Part shown: piece after piece, positions 29,849 to 40,586 of the stretch
Layout: every line of letters starts with the position of its first letter
Numbering within the stretch: the first letter of the stretch is position 1
Program-made: the position numbers and the translations under genes
The notes under the pieces: generated by a model
Told to the model about the DNA's origin: nothing
The model's database searches: none
What the model saw: only the letters and a program-made list of their open reading frames with translations
NCBI GenBank assembly: GCA_947457255.1
Contig: CANGUZ010000001.1
Coordinates: forward strand, 62,001 to 126,000
Direction of reading: 5' to 3'
Length of the DNA: 64,000 nt
From: Flavobacteriaceae bacterium
Lineage (GTDB): Bacteria; Bacteroidota; Bacteroidia; Flavobacteriales; Flavobacteriaceae

Positions 29849-31093
29849 ATGCAGCAATTTACTTTCAAAGAAAAACTCAAACACCTTTTTGGATTTCCAG
29901 TTATTGTAGCGGCTTTAGGCTACTTTGTAGATGTATATGACTTATTACTTTTTGGAATCGTTCGAGTTCCAAGCTTAAAAGATTTGGGTTTAGATGTTGA
30001 CATTGCTGGCACAATTATTCTAAATTTTCAAATGGTGGGATTGCTATTAGGAGGCATTCTTTGGGGTGTATTGGGAGACAAAAAAGGGCGATTATCTGTA
30101 CTTTTTGGTTCAATTCTGGTTTATTCACTGGCAAATATTGCCTGTGGCTTTTTACCTCAAATGCATTTTGCTGATAAAGTTTCTATTTATGCCGCTTTAA
30201 GATTTATTGCAGGCGTAGGACTTGCAGGAGAATTAGGTGCAGGTATCACCTTAGTTTCCGAAAGCTTACCTAAGGAACTTAGAGCTATCGGAACCTCAAT
30301 TGTGGCCGGATTTGGTGTTTTAGGCGCTGTAGTAGCGCAACTTACAGTTGAACTAGCAGGAAGTTGGACTTTAGCCTATTTTATTGGAGGCGGATTAGGA
30401 TTGTTGCTTTTATTTCTTCGGATAGGTGTTTTTGAAAGCGGATTGTATAAAAACTTAGAGCAAGAATCTAGCATTTCTAAAGGAAATTTTTTCTCTTTTT
30501 TTACCAATAAAAAGCGATTTTTTAAATACATTACTTGTATCACAATTGGTTTACCTATATGGTTTTGCATAGGAATATTAGTAGTCATGAGTAATCAATT
30601 TGCGGTAGTATTTGATATTAAAAACATCAATCCCGGTAAAGCAATTATGTGGTGTTATATTGGTATTTCTGTTGGAGATATTGCAAGTGGATTCCTATCG
30701 CAAGCCTTAGCATCTAGAAAAAAAACCATTCTATATATGATGTTTTTTACAATAATTAGCGTAGCAGGATTACTTCTTGGGGCAGCATCTACAGAAAATG
30801 AATATTATTTTATTTGTACTTGTATCGGGTTCGGTTCTGGCTTTTGGGCAATGTTCATTACTATTGCTGCCGAACAATTTGGCACAAATATTCGCAGTAC
30901 GGCAGCAACAACAATACCTAACATGGTTCGAGGATTAGTTCCTGTAATGTTATTGGGTTTTGACTTTTTTAAAGCAGATTATGGCGTAATTACAGCAGCA
31001 ACAATTGTAGCTGTAATTGTTTTTGGATTGAGTATTTATGCCACAATAACTATAGATGAAACTCATAATCGAGATATGGATTTTGTAGAGTAA
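29849..31093 (+). CDS. MFS transporter
   Basis: 12-TM-like hydrophobicity; GVLGDKKGRLSVLFGS. Confidence 0.92.
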   Translation: MQQFTFKEKLKHLFGFPVIVAALGYFVDVYDLLLFGIVRVPSLKDLGLDVDIAGTIILNFQMVGLLLGGILWGVLGDKKGRLSVLFGSILVYSLANIACGFLPQMHFADKVSIYAALRFIAGVGLAGELGAGITLVSESLPKELRAIGTSIVAGFGVLGAVVAQLTVELAGSWTLAYFIGGGLGLLLLFLRIGVFESGLYKNLEQESSISKGNFFSFFTNKKRFFKYITCITIGLPIWFCIGILVVMSNQFAVVFDIKNINPGKAIMWCYIGISVGDIASGFLSQALASRKKTILYMMFFTIISVAGLLLGAASTENEYYFICTCIGFGSGFWAMFITIAAEQFGTNIRSTAATTIPNMVRGLVPVMLLGFDFFKADYGVITAATIVAVIVFGLSIYATITIDETHNRDMDFVE

Positions 31094-31155
31094 ATATAAA
31101 ATATCTTTTATTAAAATATTCTACTTTATCTTAATAAAAATATGAATCCATTACA

Positions 31156-31222
31156 ACCATTAAGAAATTTAAGTTGATTAAGTTTTTTATTGTCCTTAAT
31201 AAGCCTCAACTATCTTAATGGT
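31156..31222. repeat. Intergenic inverted repeat
   Basis: ACCATTAAGA (31156-31165) / TCTTAATGGT (31213-31222), perfect 10-bp arms extending imperfectly inward. Confidence 0.6.
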
Positions 31223-31332
31223 TTAAAAAATATCAGTAACATTCTTAATACAACTTTTTAAACTGTTTTAACATGTCCTAAAAAAATCATAAATCCGAAA
31301 TAAGCTTTCCTCATTCTTCAATCAACTTTCCT

Positions 31333-31340
31333 TATCTTTG
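31333..31340 (+). promoter_or_regulatory. Bacteroidetes -7 element TATCTTTG upstream of lipA
   Basis: TAnnTTTG match close to the lipA start. Confidence 0.5.
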
Positions 31341-31353
31341 CGTTTCAAAAATT

Positions 31354-32229
31354 GTGACTATGGAAACTGTTTTAGACAATACATTACCTGTAGGAAAACC
31401 AAAATGGCTAAAGGTAAAACTACCTATTGGTCAAAAATATACTGAACTTCGTGGACTTGTAGATAAATACAGTTTGAATACTATTTGTACATCAGGAAGT
31501 TGTCCTAATATGGGTGAATGCTGGGGAGAAGGCACAGCAACTTTTATGATTTTAGGTAATATTTGTACGCGTTCTTGTGGCTTTTGTGGCGTAAAAACAG
31601 GAAGACCAGAAACAGTAGATTGGGATGAACCTGAAAAAGTAGCACGCTCTATCAAAATAATGAATATTAAACATGCTGTTGTAACAAGTGTCGATAGAGA
31701 TGATTTGAAAGATGGAGGTTCAATAATTTGGATTGAAACCGTAAAAGCCATAAGAAGAATGAATCCAAACACTACTTTAGAAACTTTAATTCCCGATTTT
31801 CAAGGTATTGAAAGAAATATAGATCGAATTGTAGAAGCCAATCCTGAGGTTGTTTCGCATAATGTTGAAACCGTTCGTAGATTGACACGTGAAGTCCGCA
31901 TTCAAGCCAAATACGATAGAAGTTTAGAAGTATTGCGCTATTTAAAAGAAAAAGGAATCAACAGAACCAAGTCGGGAATAATGCTGGGATTAGGTGAAAC
32001 AGAAGAAGAAGTAATTCAAACTTTACATGATTTGCGTAATGCAAATGTTGATGTGGTAACCATAGGTCAGTATTTACAACCAAGTAAAAAACATTTACCC
32101 GTAAAAGAATATATTACGCCTGACCAATTTGCAAAATATGAAAAAATAGGTTTAGAATTAGGTTTCAGACATGTAGAAAGCGGTGCTTTAGTTCGTTCTT
32201 CTTATAAAGCAGCAAAACATATATTATAA
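31354..32229 (+). CDS. lipA: Lipoyl synthase
   Basis: [34 protein letters not shown] (both Fe-S cysteine motifs). Confidence 0.97.
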   Translation: MTMETVLDNTLPVGKPKWLKVKLPIGQKYTELRGLVDKYSLNTICTSGSCPNMGECWGEGTATFMILGNICTRSCGFCGVKTGRPETVDWDEPEKVARSIKIMNIKHAVVTSVDRDDLKDGGSIIWIETVKAIRRMNPNTTLETLIPDFQGIERNIDRIVEANPEVVSHNVETVRRLTREVRIQAKYDRSLEVLRYLKEKGINRTKSGIMLGLGETEEEVIQTLHDLRNANVDVVTIGQYLQPSKKHLPVKEYITPDQFAKYEKIGLELGFRHVESGALVRSSYKAAKHIL

Positions 32230-32232
32230 AAA

Positions 32233-33225
32233 TTGAAAACAAGAGTTGCGATTAACGGATTTGGAAGAATTGGAAGAAATTTATTTCGATTGCTTCTAAA
32301 CCATCCTACTATTGAAGTTATTGCCATAAATGATATTGCCGACAATAGAACAATGTCGCATTTGATTAAATATGATAGTATTCATGGAGTTTTAGCTTTA
32401 GATTGTTCTTACGATGATACTTCTATTTGGGTTGGTGGTAAGCAATATCTATTTTTTCACGAAAAAAACATTTCTAATCTTGATTGGAAAACTATTGATG
32501 TTGTTGTAGAATCGACTGGCAAGTATAAAACTTTTGACGACCTCAACGCTCATATATTGGCTGGAGCCAAAAAAGTTATTCTCTCTGCTCCTTCAGAAGT
32601 AGATGCGATAAAAACAGTCGTATTGGGTGTAAATGAAAACATCCTTGACGGAACAGAAACTATTATTTCCAATGCAAGTTGTACCACAAATAATGCAGCA
32701 CCAATGATTAAAGTCATTAGTGAATTATGTGGCATTGAGCAAGCATATATTACTACGGTTCATTCCTACACTACCGATCAAAGTTTACACGATCAACCTC
32801 ATAAAGATTTGAGAAGGGCGCGTGGAGCAAGTCAATCTATTGTACCTACTACTACAGGAGCAGCTAAAGCATTAACAAAAATATTCCCTGAATTTGATGG
32901 TAAATTTGGAGGAAGTGGCATTCGTGTTCCTGTTCCTGATGGTTCGCTTACTGACATAACTTGCTATGTAAAACAAGAGACTTCTATTAATGATATTAAT
33001 ACTGCTTTTAAAAAAGCTTCTGAAAATGAATTAAAAGGCATATTGGCTTACACTCAAGACCCAATTGTATCTGTAGATATTTTAGGAAACACTCACTCTT
33101 GTTTGTTTGACTCCCAATTAACTTCTGTGATTGGTAAAATGGTTAAGATAATTGGTTGGTATGATAACGAAATTGGATACTCTTCTCGAATAATTGATTT
33201 AATTAATTTAACAGTAAAGAAATAA
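32233..33225 (+). CDS. gap: Type I glyceraldehyde-3-phosphate dehydrogenase (TTG start)
   Basis: RVAINGFGRIGRNLFR; active site SNASCTTN; WYDNEIGYSSR. Confidence 0.95.
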   Translation: MKTRVAINGFGRIGRNLFRLLLNHPTIEVIAINDIADNRTMSHLIKYDSIHGVLALDCSYDDTSIWVGGKQYLFFHEKNISNLDWKTIDVVVESTGKYKTFDDLNAHILAGAKKVILSAPSEVDAIKTVVLGVNENILDGTETIISNASCTTNNAAPMIKVISELCGIEQAYITTVHSYTTDQSLHDQPHKDLRRARGASQSIVPTTTGAAKALTKIFPEFDGKFGGSGIRVPVPDGSLTDITCYVKQETSINDINTAFKKASENELKGILAYTQDPIVSVDILGNTHSCLFDSQLTSVIGKMVKIIGWYDNEIGYSSRIIDLINLTVKK

Positions 33226-33267
33226 TTTCATATATTTAAACCCTTGAAAAACAATTTATAACCGTTC

Positions 33268-35448
33268 ATGAGGTATTATATTATTTATTTTTTATTGTTC
33301 AGTACTATAGCAACTGCTCAGAGGCAAAAGAAAAAAGCTATTGAAGTAGATAGCGTTTCATATTATATTGAATTATCTAACTTTAATGTAAAAGTAAATA
33401 ATTATAAATCATCTTTAAATTTTGCTCAAAAAGCTATTGACTTTGCAGTAAATAAAAAAGACAATAAGCAAGAGGCTAGATCATATGCAGTTCTAGCATC
33501 ATTGTATTTTGATTTAAAAAAATATGATGATGCCATAGAATCCTACACAAAATGTTTATCTTTTTACAATTTAATTGAACCTTCAAGTGAGCAAGCTTAC
33601 TCTTATTATAAATTAGGACTGTGTTATATGGAAAAAGGGGAGTTTCTTAAAGCAGAAACTTATTTTAATGATGCTCAAAGAATATATACTGAAATCAAAA
33701 TTCCAGACGCTGTTGAGTTATTAAATCTTCAAAAAGGAATTGTGTACAGTGCCAAAGGAAAGTATAAATTGGCGACTCCAATATTTGATCAAATTATTGC
33801 CAAACCTGATTATTTAGACGTTTTTAAAACTAAAGCGGAAGCTTTATATCAACAAGGCTCTATTGAGTTAAAAAATAACAGAAAAAATTTAGCATTAAAT
33901 TATTTGAATCGTGCTTATGATTTGAATGCAAAAGACAAGAATATTGAACAAAAATCTAAGATTTTACTTTCTTTAAGTATAGTTCATGAAAAATTACTCG
34001 ACATTTTCAAATCACATAAATATCTGAGAGAGCATATAAGAATGAAAGACAGTATTGCTGTCGTTAACAGCAAGAAAATTGGCACTGAAGATTATGCCAA
34101 CTTCAAAGAAACGGAAAGAATGAAAACCATTGAACAAATGGACAAAGAATACAAAGAACAACAAAAAGCAAATAAAGTAGCAAAGTTAATAAGCACCCTT
34201 GCCATTGCTTTAATTATTATTTTGTCTCTTTTAAGCATCTCACTATACAAGAACAATAACATAAAGAAAAAATCTAATTTATTGTTGAAAGAAAAAAATA
34301 ATGAACTACAAATCGCCAAAGATAAAGCTGAAAAAGCTTCAAAGGCTAGAGCAGAATTTCTTTCTACGGTAAGCCATGAATTAAGAACTCCATTAAATGC
34401 AATAAATGGAATTACTCATTTATTATTAGAAGAAAATCCGAAAGAATCTCAAATGAACTATTTAACTTCATTAAAATTTTCAGGTAATTATTTACTAACT
34501 TTTATTAATGAAATTTTAGAGATTAATAGAATTGAATCGAGTGCAATTGAAACAGAAAATCTTAATTTTAATTTAAAGCTTTTATTGGGCAATATTCAAA
34601 ACTCTTTAAAGGAATTAGCATCTATTAACAATAATGCTTTTTCTGTTGAAATTGACGAAAATATCCCAGATTTTTTAATTGGAGACCCTACTAAATTATC
34701 TCAAATTTTTCTGAATTTGATAAATAATGCTTTAAAATTTACTAAGAATGGAGAGGTTAAAGTCATTCTTAGCTCTACAGAGACCAATGAAGAATTTACA
34801 GCAATTCACTTTGAAGTTATAGACACTGGAATAGGTATCCCTGAAGAAAAAATAGATTCTGTTTTTGATAGTTTCTCTCAAGGTTCTATTGAAATTAATC
34901 GTAAATATGGAGGTACAGGATTAGGCTTAACTATTGTAAAAAAATTAGTTCATATCCTTGGCGGAAAAATAAAAGTAGAAAGTAAAGTAGGCAAAGGTTC
35001 TTCCTTTAAATTTGATTTGAGTTTTAAAATTGGAACTGATGAAAAAATTGTTGAAAAAGTTTCTGATTACGATGAATCTATTCTTTATGATAAAAAAGTA
35101 CTGCTGATTGAAGACAATAAAATCAATCAGATGATTACCAAAAAAATGGTTGAAAATAAAAGTATGTTATGCGAGGTTATCGACAATGGTGAAGATGCTA
35201 TAGAAGCCGTAAAAAACAACAAATACGATTTAGTATTAATGGATGTTCACTTGCCTGGAATAAACGGAACGATAGCTACACAAACAATACGAACATTTGA
35301 TAAAAAAACTTTAATTATAGCATTAACAGCTATTTCATTAAATGAAAATAGAGAAATGCTTTTATCTTATGGTATGAATGATGTTATTACCAAACCGTTT
35401 AATCCAGATGAATTTTATAAAATTATAGCACAAAATCTTGCTATTTAA
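33268..35448 (+). CDS. TPR hybrid sensor histidine kinase/response regulator, one TM
   Basis: Signal peptide, TPRs, TM (LISTLAIALIIILSLLSISLY), HisKA STVSHELRTPLNAI, HATPase GGTGLGLTIVKKL, receiver LMDVHLPGINGT. Confidence 0.93.
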   Translation: MRYYIIYFLLFSTIATAQRQKKKAIEVDSVSYYIELSNFNVKVNNYKSSLNFAQKAIDFAVNKKDNKQEARSYAVLASLYFDLKKYDDAIESYTKCLSFYNLIEPSSEQAYSYYKLGLCYMEKGEFLKAETYFNDAQRIYTEIKIPDAVELLNLQKGIVYSAKGKYKLATPIFDQIIAKPDYLDVFKTKAEALYQQGSIELKNNRKNLALNYLNRAYDLNAKDKNIEQKSKILLSLSIVHEKLLDIFKSHKYLREHIRMKDSIAVVNSKKIGTEDYANFKETERMKTIEQMDKEYKEQQKANKVAKLISTLAIALIIILSLLSISLYKNNNIKKKSNLLLKEKNNELQIAKDKAEKASKARAEFLSTVSHELRTPLNAINGITHLLLEENPKESQMNYLTSLKFSGNYLLTFINEILEINRIESSAIETENLNFNLKLLLGNIQNSLKELASINNNAFSVEIDENIPDFLIGDPTKLSQIFLNLINNALKFTKNGEVKVILSSTETNEEFTAIHFEVIDTGIGIPEEKIDSVFDSFSQGSIEINRKYGGTGLGLTIVKKLVHILGGKIKVESKVGKGSSFKFDLSFKIGTDEKIVEKVSDYDESILYDKKVLLIEDNKINQMITKKMVENKSMLCEVIDNGEDAIEAVKNNKYDLVLMDVHLPGINGTIATQTIRTFDKKTLIIALTAISLNENREMLLSYGMNDVITKPFNPDEFYKIIAQNLAI

Positions 35449-35451
35449 ACT

Positions 35452-36264
35452 CTAGTACTGTTTTATAAGTTCTTTTATTAGGTTTCTAACATGTGGTTCA
35501 GCTTTTTTTGCAGCTTCTAAAACTTCAGCATGACTTACAGTTTCAATATTATCTTCATTGCCCATATCGGTAATCACTGAAAGTCCAAAAGTTTCCATTT
35601 CCATATGACGTGCTACAATTACTTCAGGAACGGTTGACATCCCTACGCAATCGGCTCCTAATATTTTTACCATTTTATATTCGGCCAATGTCTCAAAAGT
35701 AGGCCCTGACAATCCTAAATACACTCCATCATGAACAGTAATTGATAAAGCTTTAGCAATTTCTTTTGCTTTAAGAATCATATTCAAGCTATAAGGATCG
35801 CTCATGTTTACAAATCGAGGTCCAAAACGTTCATCATTTTTACCATTCAAAGGATGTTCTGGCATCAAATTAATGTGGTCTTTAATTAATACGATTGAAC
35901 CTACTTCATAATTATCGTTTACTCCACCAGAAGCATTAGAGACAATTAGTTTTTCGACCCCTAAATATTTCATTACTCTCACTGGAAAAGTCACTTCTTT
36001 CATATCATATCCTTCATAGAAATGAAATCTTCCTTGCATAGCCATAACTTTTTTATCGCCAATAGTTCCGAAAACTAATGCGCCTTTATGCCCTTGTACA
36101 GTTGAAACCGGAAAATTAGGAATGTCAGAATAAGGTAATGTGTATTCTATTTCAATATCATCTGTAAACCCTCCTAAACCAGAACCTAAAATTACACCGT
36201 ATTCAGGAAAGAATTGTGTTTGTGACTTTATGTAACTAACTGTTTCTTGTACTTTTTCCCACAT
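35452..36264 (-). CDS. Purine-nucleoside phosphorylase
   Basis: GVILGSGLGGFTDDI, QGRFHFYEGY, GADCVGMSTVPEVIVARH. Confidence 0.95.
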   Translation of the reverse strand: MWEKVQETVSYIKSQTQFFPEYGVILGSGLGGFTDDIEIEYTLPYSDIPNFPVSTVQGHKGALVFGTIGDKKVMAMQGRFHFYEGYDMKEVTFPVRVMKYLGVEKLIVSNASGGVNDNYEVGSIVLIKDHINLMPEHPLNGKNDERFGPRFVNMSDPYSLNMILKAKEIAKALSITVHDGVYLGLSGPTFETLAEYKMVKILGADCVGMSTVPEVIVARHMEMETFGLSVITDMGNEDNIETVSHAEVLEAAKKAEPHVRNLIKELIKQY

Positions 36265-36514
36265 AATGACTATTTATTTTTATTTAATTATTAATTCTAA
36301 ATGCATATTTAATGCAAATAATTTCCAAAAGTAGAAATTATAAAATAAAATTAAGCCGATTTTTGTAAAAAGAATAAGGACAACCCTTAAATACTTAATA
36401 TAGTACAACAAAATTACTGTTTATTTGCTAAATTTAGCAATCTGTTACAAACTTACCGTAATGCTTTTTTTTAGTAAAGAGATAGTTTGTTTAGATTGTA
36501 CATGCATAATCAAT

Positions 36515-37576
36515 TTAGTTCTCTTCAGCTAGGAATTTGTAATCATTAATATCAAAACTACAATTGTTTTTAAGGAACGAACTATTTGTAATTACCCAAT
36601 TATTAATAAGAGTATTTTTCTTAGTGTTTACTTCATATAAAGTATCATAAAAATTATTTTTTAAAGAATTATAAGTTCGAACCTGTTTGTTGTAATCATC
36701 TACAGGAATAAAGGAGCTATCTATTACCATTTTACATTTTAAAATTTGAAACTGTTCAGAATATTGAAAAAAATTAATTGTGATTGGTAATAAAGTAACA
36801 TCCTGATATAAGAAAAAATTAGAAAATAAAATATTGGCAGAATTTAAAGTTTCATCTATGAACTGATCTCTGTAAAGCTTGGTTTTTTGTAAAGATTCAT
36901 GGCAAATTTCAACAATTTTATTTTTACAAATTTCAATATTTGGCAAATCTCTATTGGCTATTGCAAACATCAACTTTTCATCTAAAACATTTATTTTATA
37001 AAAAATTAAATTTTGATACGTATTATATTCATAAATATTAAGTCCTGAATAAAACTTTATTGGAATATTATATTGTTCTCCAAATTCTTTTTTTACCTTT
37101 TCATAATTTCTAAATTTCTGATATAATTTTTCAATATCTATTTCTTTAAGTCTAAAATTTTCTGTAATATCTTCAATACTTAACAAACTTTGGCTTTTAT
37201 AATCGTTAAAGTCACTAGACTTAGAAGTCATAAATACAGAAACAGCAGTATTTAATTCTATCATAGCATCTCTTAATCGAGTATCATTTTTAAAACCTCT
37301 ATCATGAATTGCTAAAACCTCATTTAATTTTAAAAGTTTATCAACGAGTTCGGTTGATGATTTATTTACTCTATTTTCGGGGGATATAAGTGCAATAGTT
37401 TTAGAATATTCCATCATTGATGCATTAATAAAAGTTTCGTTTCTTCCAAAATCATTTACGTAAGCAACAGCATTCCTGTAATTCTGAGAACTACAAAATG
37501 TTATTGGAAGGATTAGCAAGAAAGCTAAAGCTAACTTTTGAAAATTTAAATCGACTAAAAATAAATTTAGTTTCAT
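36515..37576 (-). CDS. Hypothetical secreted protein (possibly LIC11966-type surface protein)
   Basis: N-terminal hydrophobic signal (FLLILPITFCSSQN); family assignment weak. Confidence 0.6.
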   Translation of the reverse strand: MKLNLFLVDLNFQKLALAFLLILPITFCSSQNYRNAVAYVNDFGRNETFINASMMEYSKTIALISPENRVNKSSTELVDKLLKLNEVLAIHDRGFKNDTRLRDAMIELNTAVSVFMTSKSSDFNDYKSQSLLSIEDITENFRLKEIDIEKLYQKFRNYEKVKKEFGEQYNIPIKFYSGLNIYEYNTYQNLIFYKINVLDEKLMFAIANRDLPNIEICKNKIVEICHESLQKTKLYRDQFIDETLNSANILFSNFFLYQDVTLLPITINFFQYSEQFQILKCKMVIDSSFIPVDDYNKQVRTYNSLKNNFYDTLYEVNTKKNTLINNWVITNSSFLKNNCSFDINDYKFLAEEN

Positions 37577-37814
37577 AATTATACTTATTAATACTACTTT
37601 TTAAAATATTCATTCAAAAGTAAATAAAGAATATTTATAAAAATAATTTTTAAACGATTAAACACCTATTTAATCGATGAAATACATCATTTTTTAAAAT
37701 AAATAAGTATAGTATTACAAAATAATTAAAATAAATAAGCGTAATTAAAAGATTATAGCTAAATTTATAATCAGATTACAATAATGTTAACCTTGAGTGT
37801 AACAATAAAATGAT

Positions 37815-38825
37815 TTAGATTGTGATTTTTAAATAATCACTTATAATAGAATCGAAACTAATTCTATCTGAAATAAAAGAAGTTTTTATAGGTAGGTAAA
37901 AGAGCTGATTGTTAGGAATACTATTTTTTAATCGCACATAGTCTTTTTCAGTAGTAACAATTAAAGAACCTTTAGCTATACTCTTTATAGTTAAAATATC
38001 AGAAACAGTAAAATGATGATGATCCGGAAAAGTTAAAGAAGCATCATTTTGATTCTTTAAAAAATCGAAAAAAGATTTTGGCTTTGCAATTCCGGCAATC
38101 AATAATTTATTTAAACCTTTTATTTCATTTACTTGTTTTGATTCGTTTGCAGAATAAATACAATCATCATATTCAATACAACTAAAAAAAACGGGGTTGT
38201 TTGGACCTAATTTTTTTCTAATTTCATCTTGCTCTAACTCTGAAATAACTTTAGGGCATTTCGTTACAATAATACAATTGGCTCTATTGGCTCCACTCCT
38301 ACTTTCGCGTAAATTACCGCTTGGTAAAATATAATCGTTACAAAACAAATCTTCATAAGCGGTTAAAAGAATATAAAATCCAGCTTTTACTTTTCGATGC
38401 TGAAAAGCATCATCTAACAAAATAATATTAGGCTTATTTGGTAAAGAAAGTAATTGTTCAATTCCGTTTTTTCTATCCGCATCTACAGCAACCTGAATGT
38501 TAGGAAACTTTAAATAAAACTGATACGGCTCATCTCCTAGAATAGCAGCTGTTGAAGTCTCATCTGCCAAAACAAATCCTTTTGATTCTCTCTTATAACC
38601 ACGACTTAAAGTGGCAATTTTATAATTATCTGAAAGCAATCGGATTAAATATTCTATTTGCGGTGTTTTCCCAGTTCCTCCAACACTTAAATTACCAACA
38701 GCAATTATGGGTATGTCAAATGAACAGGATTTTAAAAAACCTTTATCATAAAGAAAATTTCGGCACTGCGTAATCCATCCGTATAAAACAGCAAAAGGAA
38801 ATAGTATTTTTCGCAATAAAATCAT
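37815..38825 (-). CDS. lpxK: Tetraacyldisaccharide 4'-kinase
   Basis: VGNLSVGGTGKTPQIEYLI, LLDDAFQHRKVKAGFYILL, TFPDHHHFT. Confidence 0.95.
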   Translation of the reverse strand: MILLRKILFPFAVLYGWITQCRNFLYDKGFLKSCSFDIPIIAVGNLSVGGTGKTPQIEYLIRLLSDNYKIATLSRGYKRESKGFVLADETSTAAILGDEPYQFYLKFPNIQVAVDADRKNGIEQLLSLPNKPNIILLDDAFQHRKVKAGFYILLTAYEDLFCNDYILPSGNLRESRSGANRANCIIVTKCPKVISELEQDEIRKKLGPNNPVFFSCIEYDDCIYSANESKQVNEIKGLNKLLIAGIAKPKSFFDFLKNQNDASLTFPDHHHFTVSDILTIKSIAKGSLIVTTEKDYVRLKNSIPNNQLFYLPIKTSFISDRISFDSIISDYLKITI

Positions 38826-38899
38826 TTTACGAAAGTATAATATTTTATCTTTGAAAGAAAAAATAATTTAATCAACATAATTGATTGACGCAACTTGAA

Positions 38900-39472
38900 A
38901 TGAATCGTACTACCATTAAATTAATCCTAATAATTGTTTTTTTCTGTCAATTCTGTTTTGCTCAAGAAAACCAAAACTCATTGGTGCTACAAACAATTCT
39001 AGAAACCTATTACAAAAATGAAAAGCCTGTATATAAGGGTCGAAGCCAATTGTTGTATTTATACTGCAATCAAGCAAATAACAACGAAGAATTAATTGAA
39101 GCCATCAAAGACAAAAAATTACCACAAGAATTTATAAACGAAATTAGAACAAAAATAAATACTGATATTGCGGATAGAGATTGGTCAAACGAATTAAATT
39201 ACATTTATAATTTAGAAAAAAATACGCTAAAAACGAAAATAAATACTTGTGTTACGTTAGAAAAATATCAAGAAATATCAAAAAGATTAAACCTCAACAA
39301 CCAACGTTTAATGATTATAAGCAAGCCTTTTTACTTTTCTAAAAAAAATATTGCTCTGGTAAAAGTGGTATTTTTTAGAAACATAGAACACAATAGCGGT
39401 TCTATTTTATTACTCGAAAAAATAAATGAAAATTGGATTATAAAGGAATATTTAAATTCTTGGTCAACTTAA
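38900..39472 (+). CDS. Hypothetical secreted protein
   Basis: Signal peptide MNRTTIKLILIIVFFCQFCFAQ; ATG at 38900 preferred over track TTG at 38885. Confidence 0.6.
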   Translation: MNRTTIKLILIIVFFCQFCFAQENQNSLVLQTILETYYKNEKPVYKGRSQLLYLYCNQANNNEELIEAIKDKKLPQEFINEIRTKINTDIADRDWSNELNYIYNLEKNTLKTKINTCVTLEKYQEISKRLNLNNQRLMIISKPFYFSKKNIALVKVVFFRNIEHNSGSILLLEKINENWIIKEYLNSWST

Positions 39473-39483
39473 AAAACTATAAA

Positions 39484-40581
39484 GTGATTAAAATAAAAGA
39501 AATTATTACTAAATTAGAAGCAATGGCGCCATTAGCTTATGCCGAAGACTTTGATAATGTTGGCCTTCTAATTGGAAACCCTGAAACTGAAGCTACTGGA
39601 GTTTTAGTATGCCATGATGCTTTAGAAAATGTGGTCGATGAAGCTATTGCAAAAAAGTGCAACCTAATAGTATGCTTTCATCCAATCATTTTTTCTGGAC
39701 TAAAAAAAATCACTGGAAAAAATTATGTAGAACGAGTGGTGATGAAAGCCATTAAAAATGACATTGCTATTTATGCTGTTCATACTGCTTTAGACAATCA
39801 TAAAGAAGGTGTAAATAAAATATTTTGTGATGCTTTAGTTTTAACTAACACCAAAATTCTTGTTCCGAAGCCAAATTTTATTCGGAAATTAGTAACGTAT
39901 ACCATTCCAGAAAATGCTGAAGAAGTTCGAAATGCGCTCTTTGATGCTGGAGCAGGAACTATTGGAAATTACGAAAACTGTAGTTTTAATTCTCAGGGAA
40001 TCGGAACCTACATGGGAAATGAACATAGTAATCCTGAAATTGGAGAGCGATTTGAATTTGTTGAAAATAAAGAAATAAAAATTGAAGTAACTTTCGAGAA
40101 ACATCTAGAGCAAAAAATACTAAAAGCCTTGTTTAACAAGCACGTTTATGAAGAAGTAGCTTACGAAATATATGATTTGCAAAATTCACATCAAAATATT
40201 GGTTTAGGAATGATTGGTGAATTACAAACTGAAATGAATGAAAAAGATTTTCTTCACTTTGTAAAAGATAAAATGCAAGCCGAAGGAATTAGACATTCTC
40301 AATACACAGGCAAACCAGTAAAAAAGGTTGCCGTATTGGGTGGCTCAGGAAGTTTTGCCATAAAAAACGCAATTTTAGCTGGAGCCGATGTTTTTTTAAC
40401 TGCCGATTTGAAGTATCATAATTTTTATGAGGCTGAAAATCAGATACTTTTAGCTGATATTGGACATTTTGAAAGCGAACGGTATACAAAAAATTATATT
40501 GTTGATTTTCTTAGGAAAAAAATCCTTAATTTTGCAATCATTTTATCAGAAGAAAATACCAATCCTGTTAAGTACTTATAA
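39484..40581 (+). CDS. Nif3-like dinuclear metal center hexameric protein
   Basis: APLAYAEDFDNVGLLIGN, VCFHPIIFSGLK, VHTALDNHKEGVN, GGSGSF, DIGHFESER; GTG at 39484 preferred over the long TTG-initiated track ORF. Confidence 0.92.
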   Translation: MIKIKEIITKLEAMAPLAYAEDFDNVGLLIGNPETEATGVLVCHDALENVVDEAIAKKCNLIVCFHPIIFSGLKKITGKNYVERVVMKAIKNDIAIYAVHTALDNHKEGVNKIFCDALVLTNTKILVPKPNFIRKLVTYTIPENAEEVRNALFDAGAGTIGNYENCSFNSQGIGTYMGNEHSNPEIGERFEFVENKEIKIEVTFEKHLEQKILKALFNKHVYEEVAYEIYDLQNSHQNIGLGMIGELQTEMNEKDFLHFVKDKMQAEGIRHSQYTGKPVKKVAVLGGSGSFAIKNAILAGADVFLTADLKYHNFYEAENQILLADIGHFESERYTKNYIVDFLRKKILNFAIILSEENTNPVKYL

Positions 40582-40586
40582 ATATT

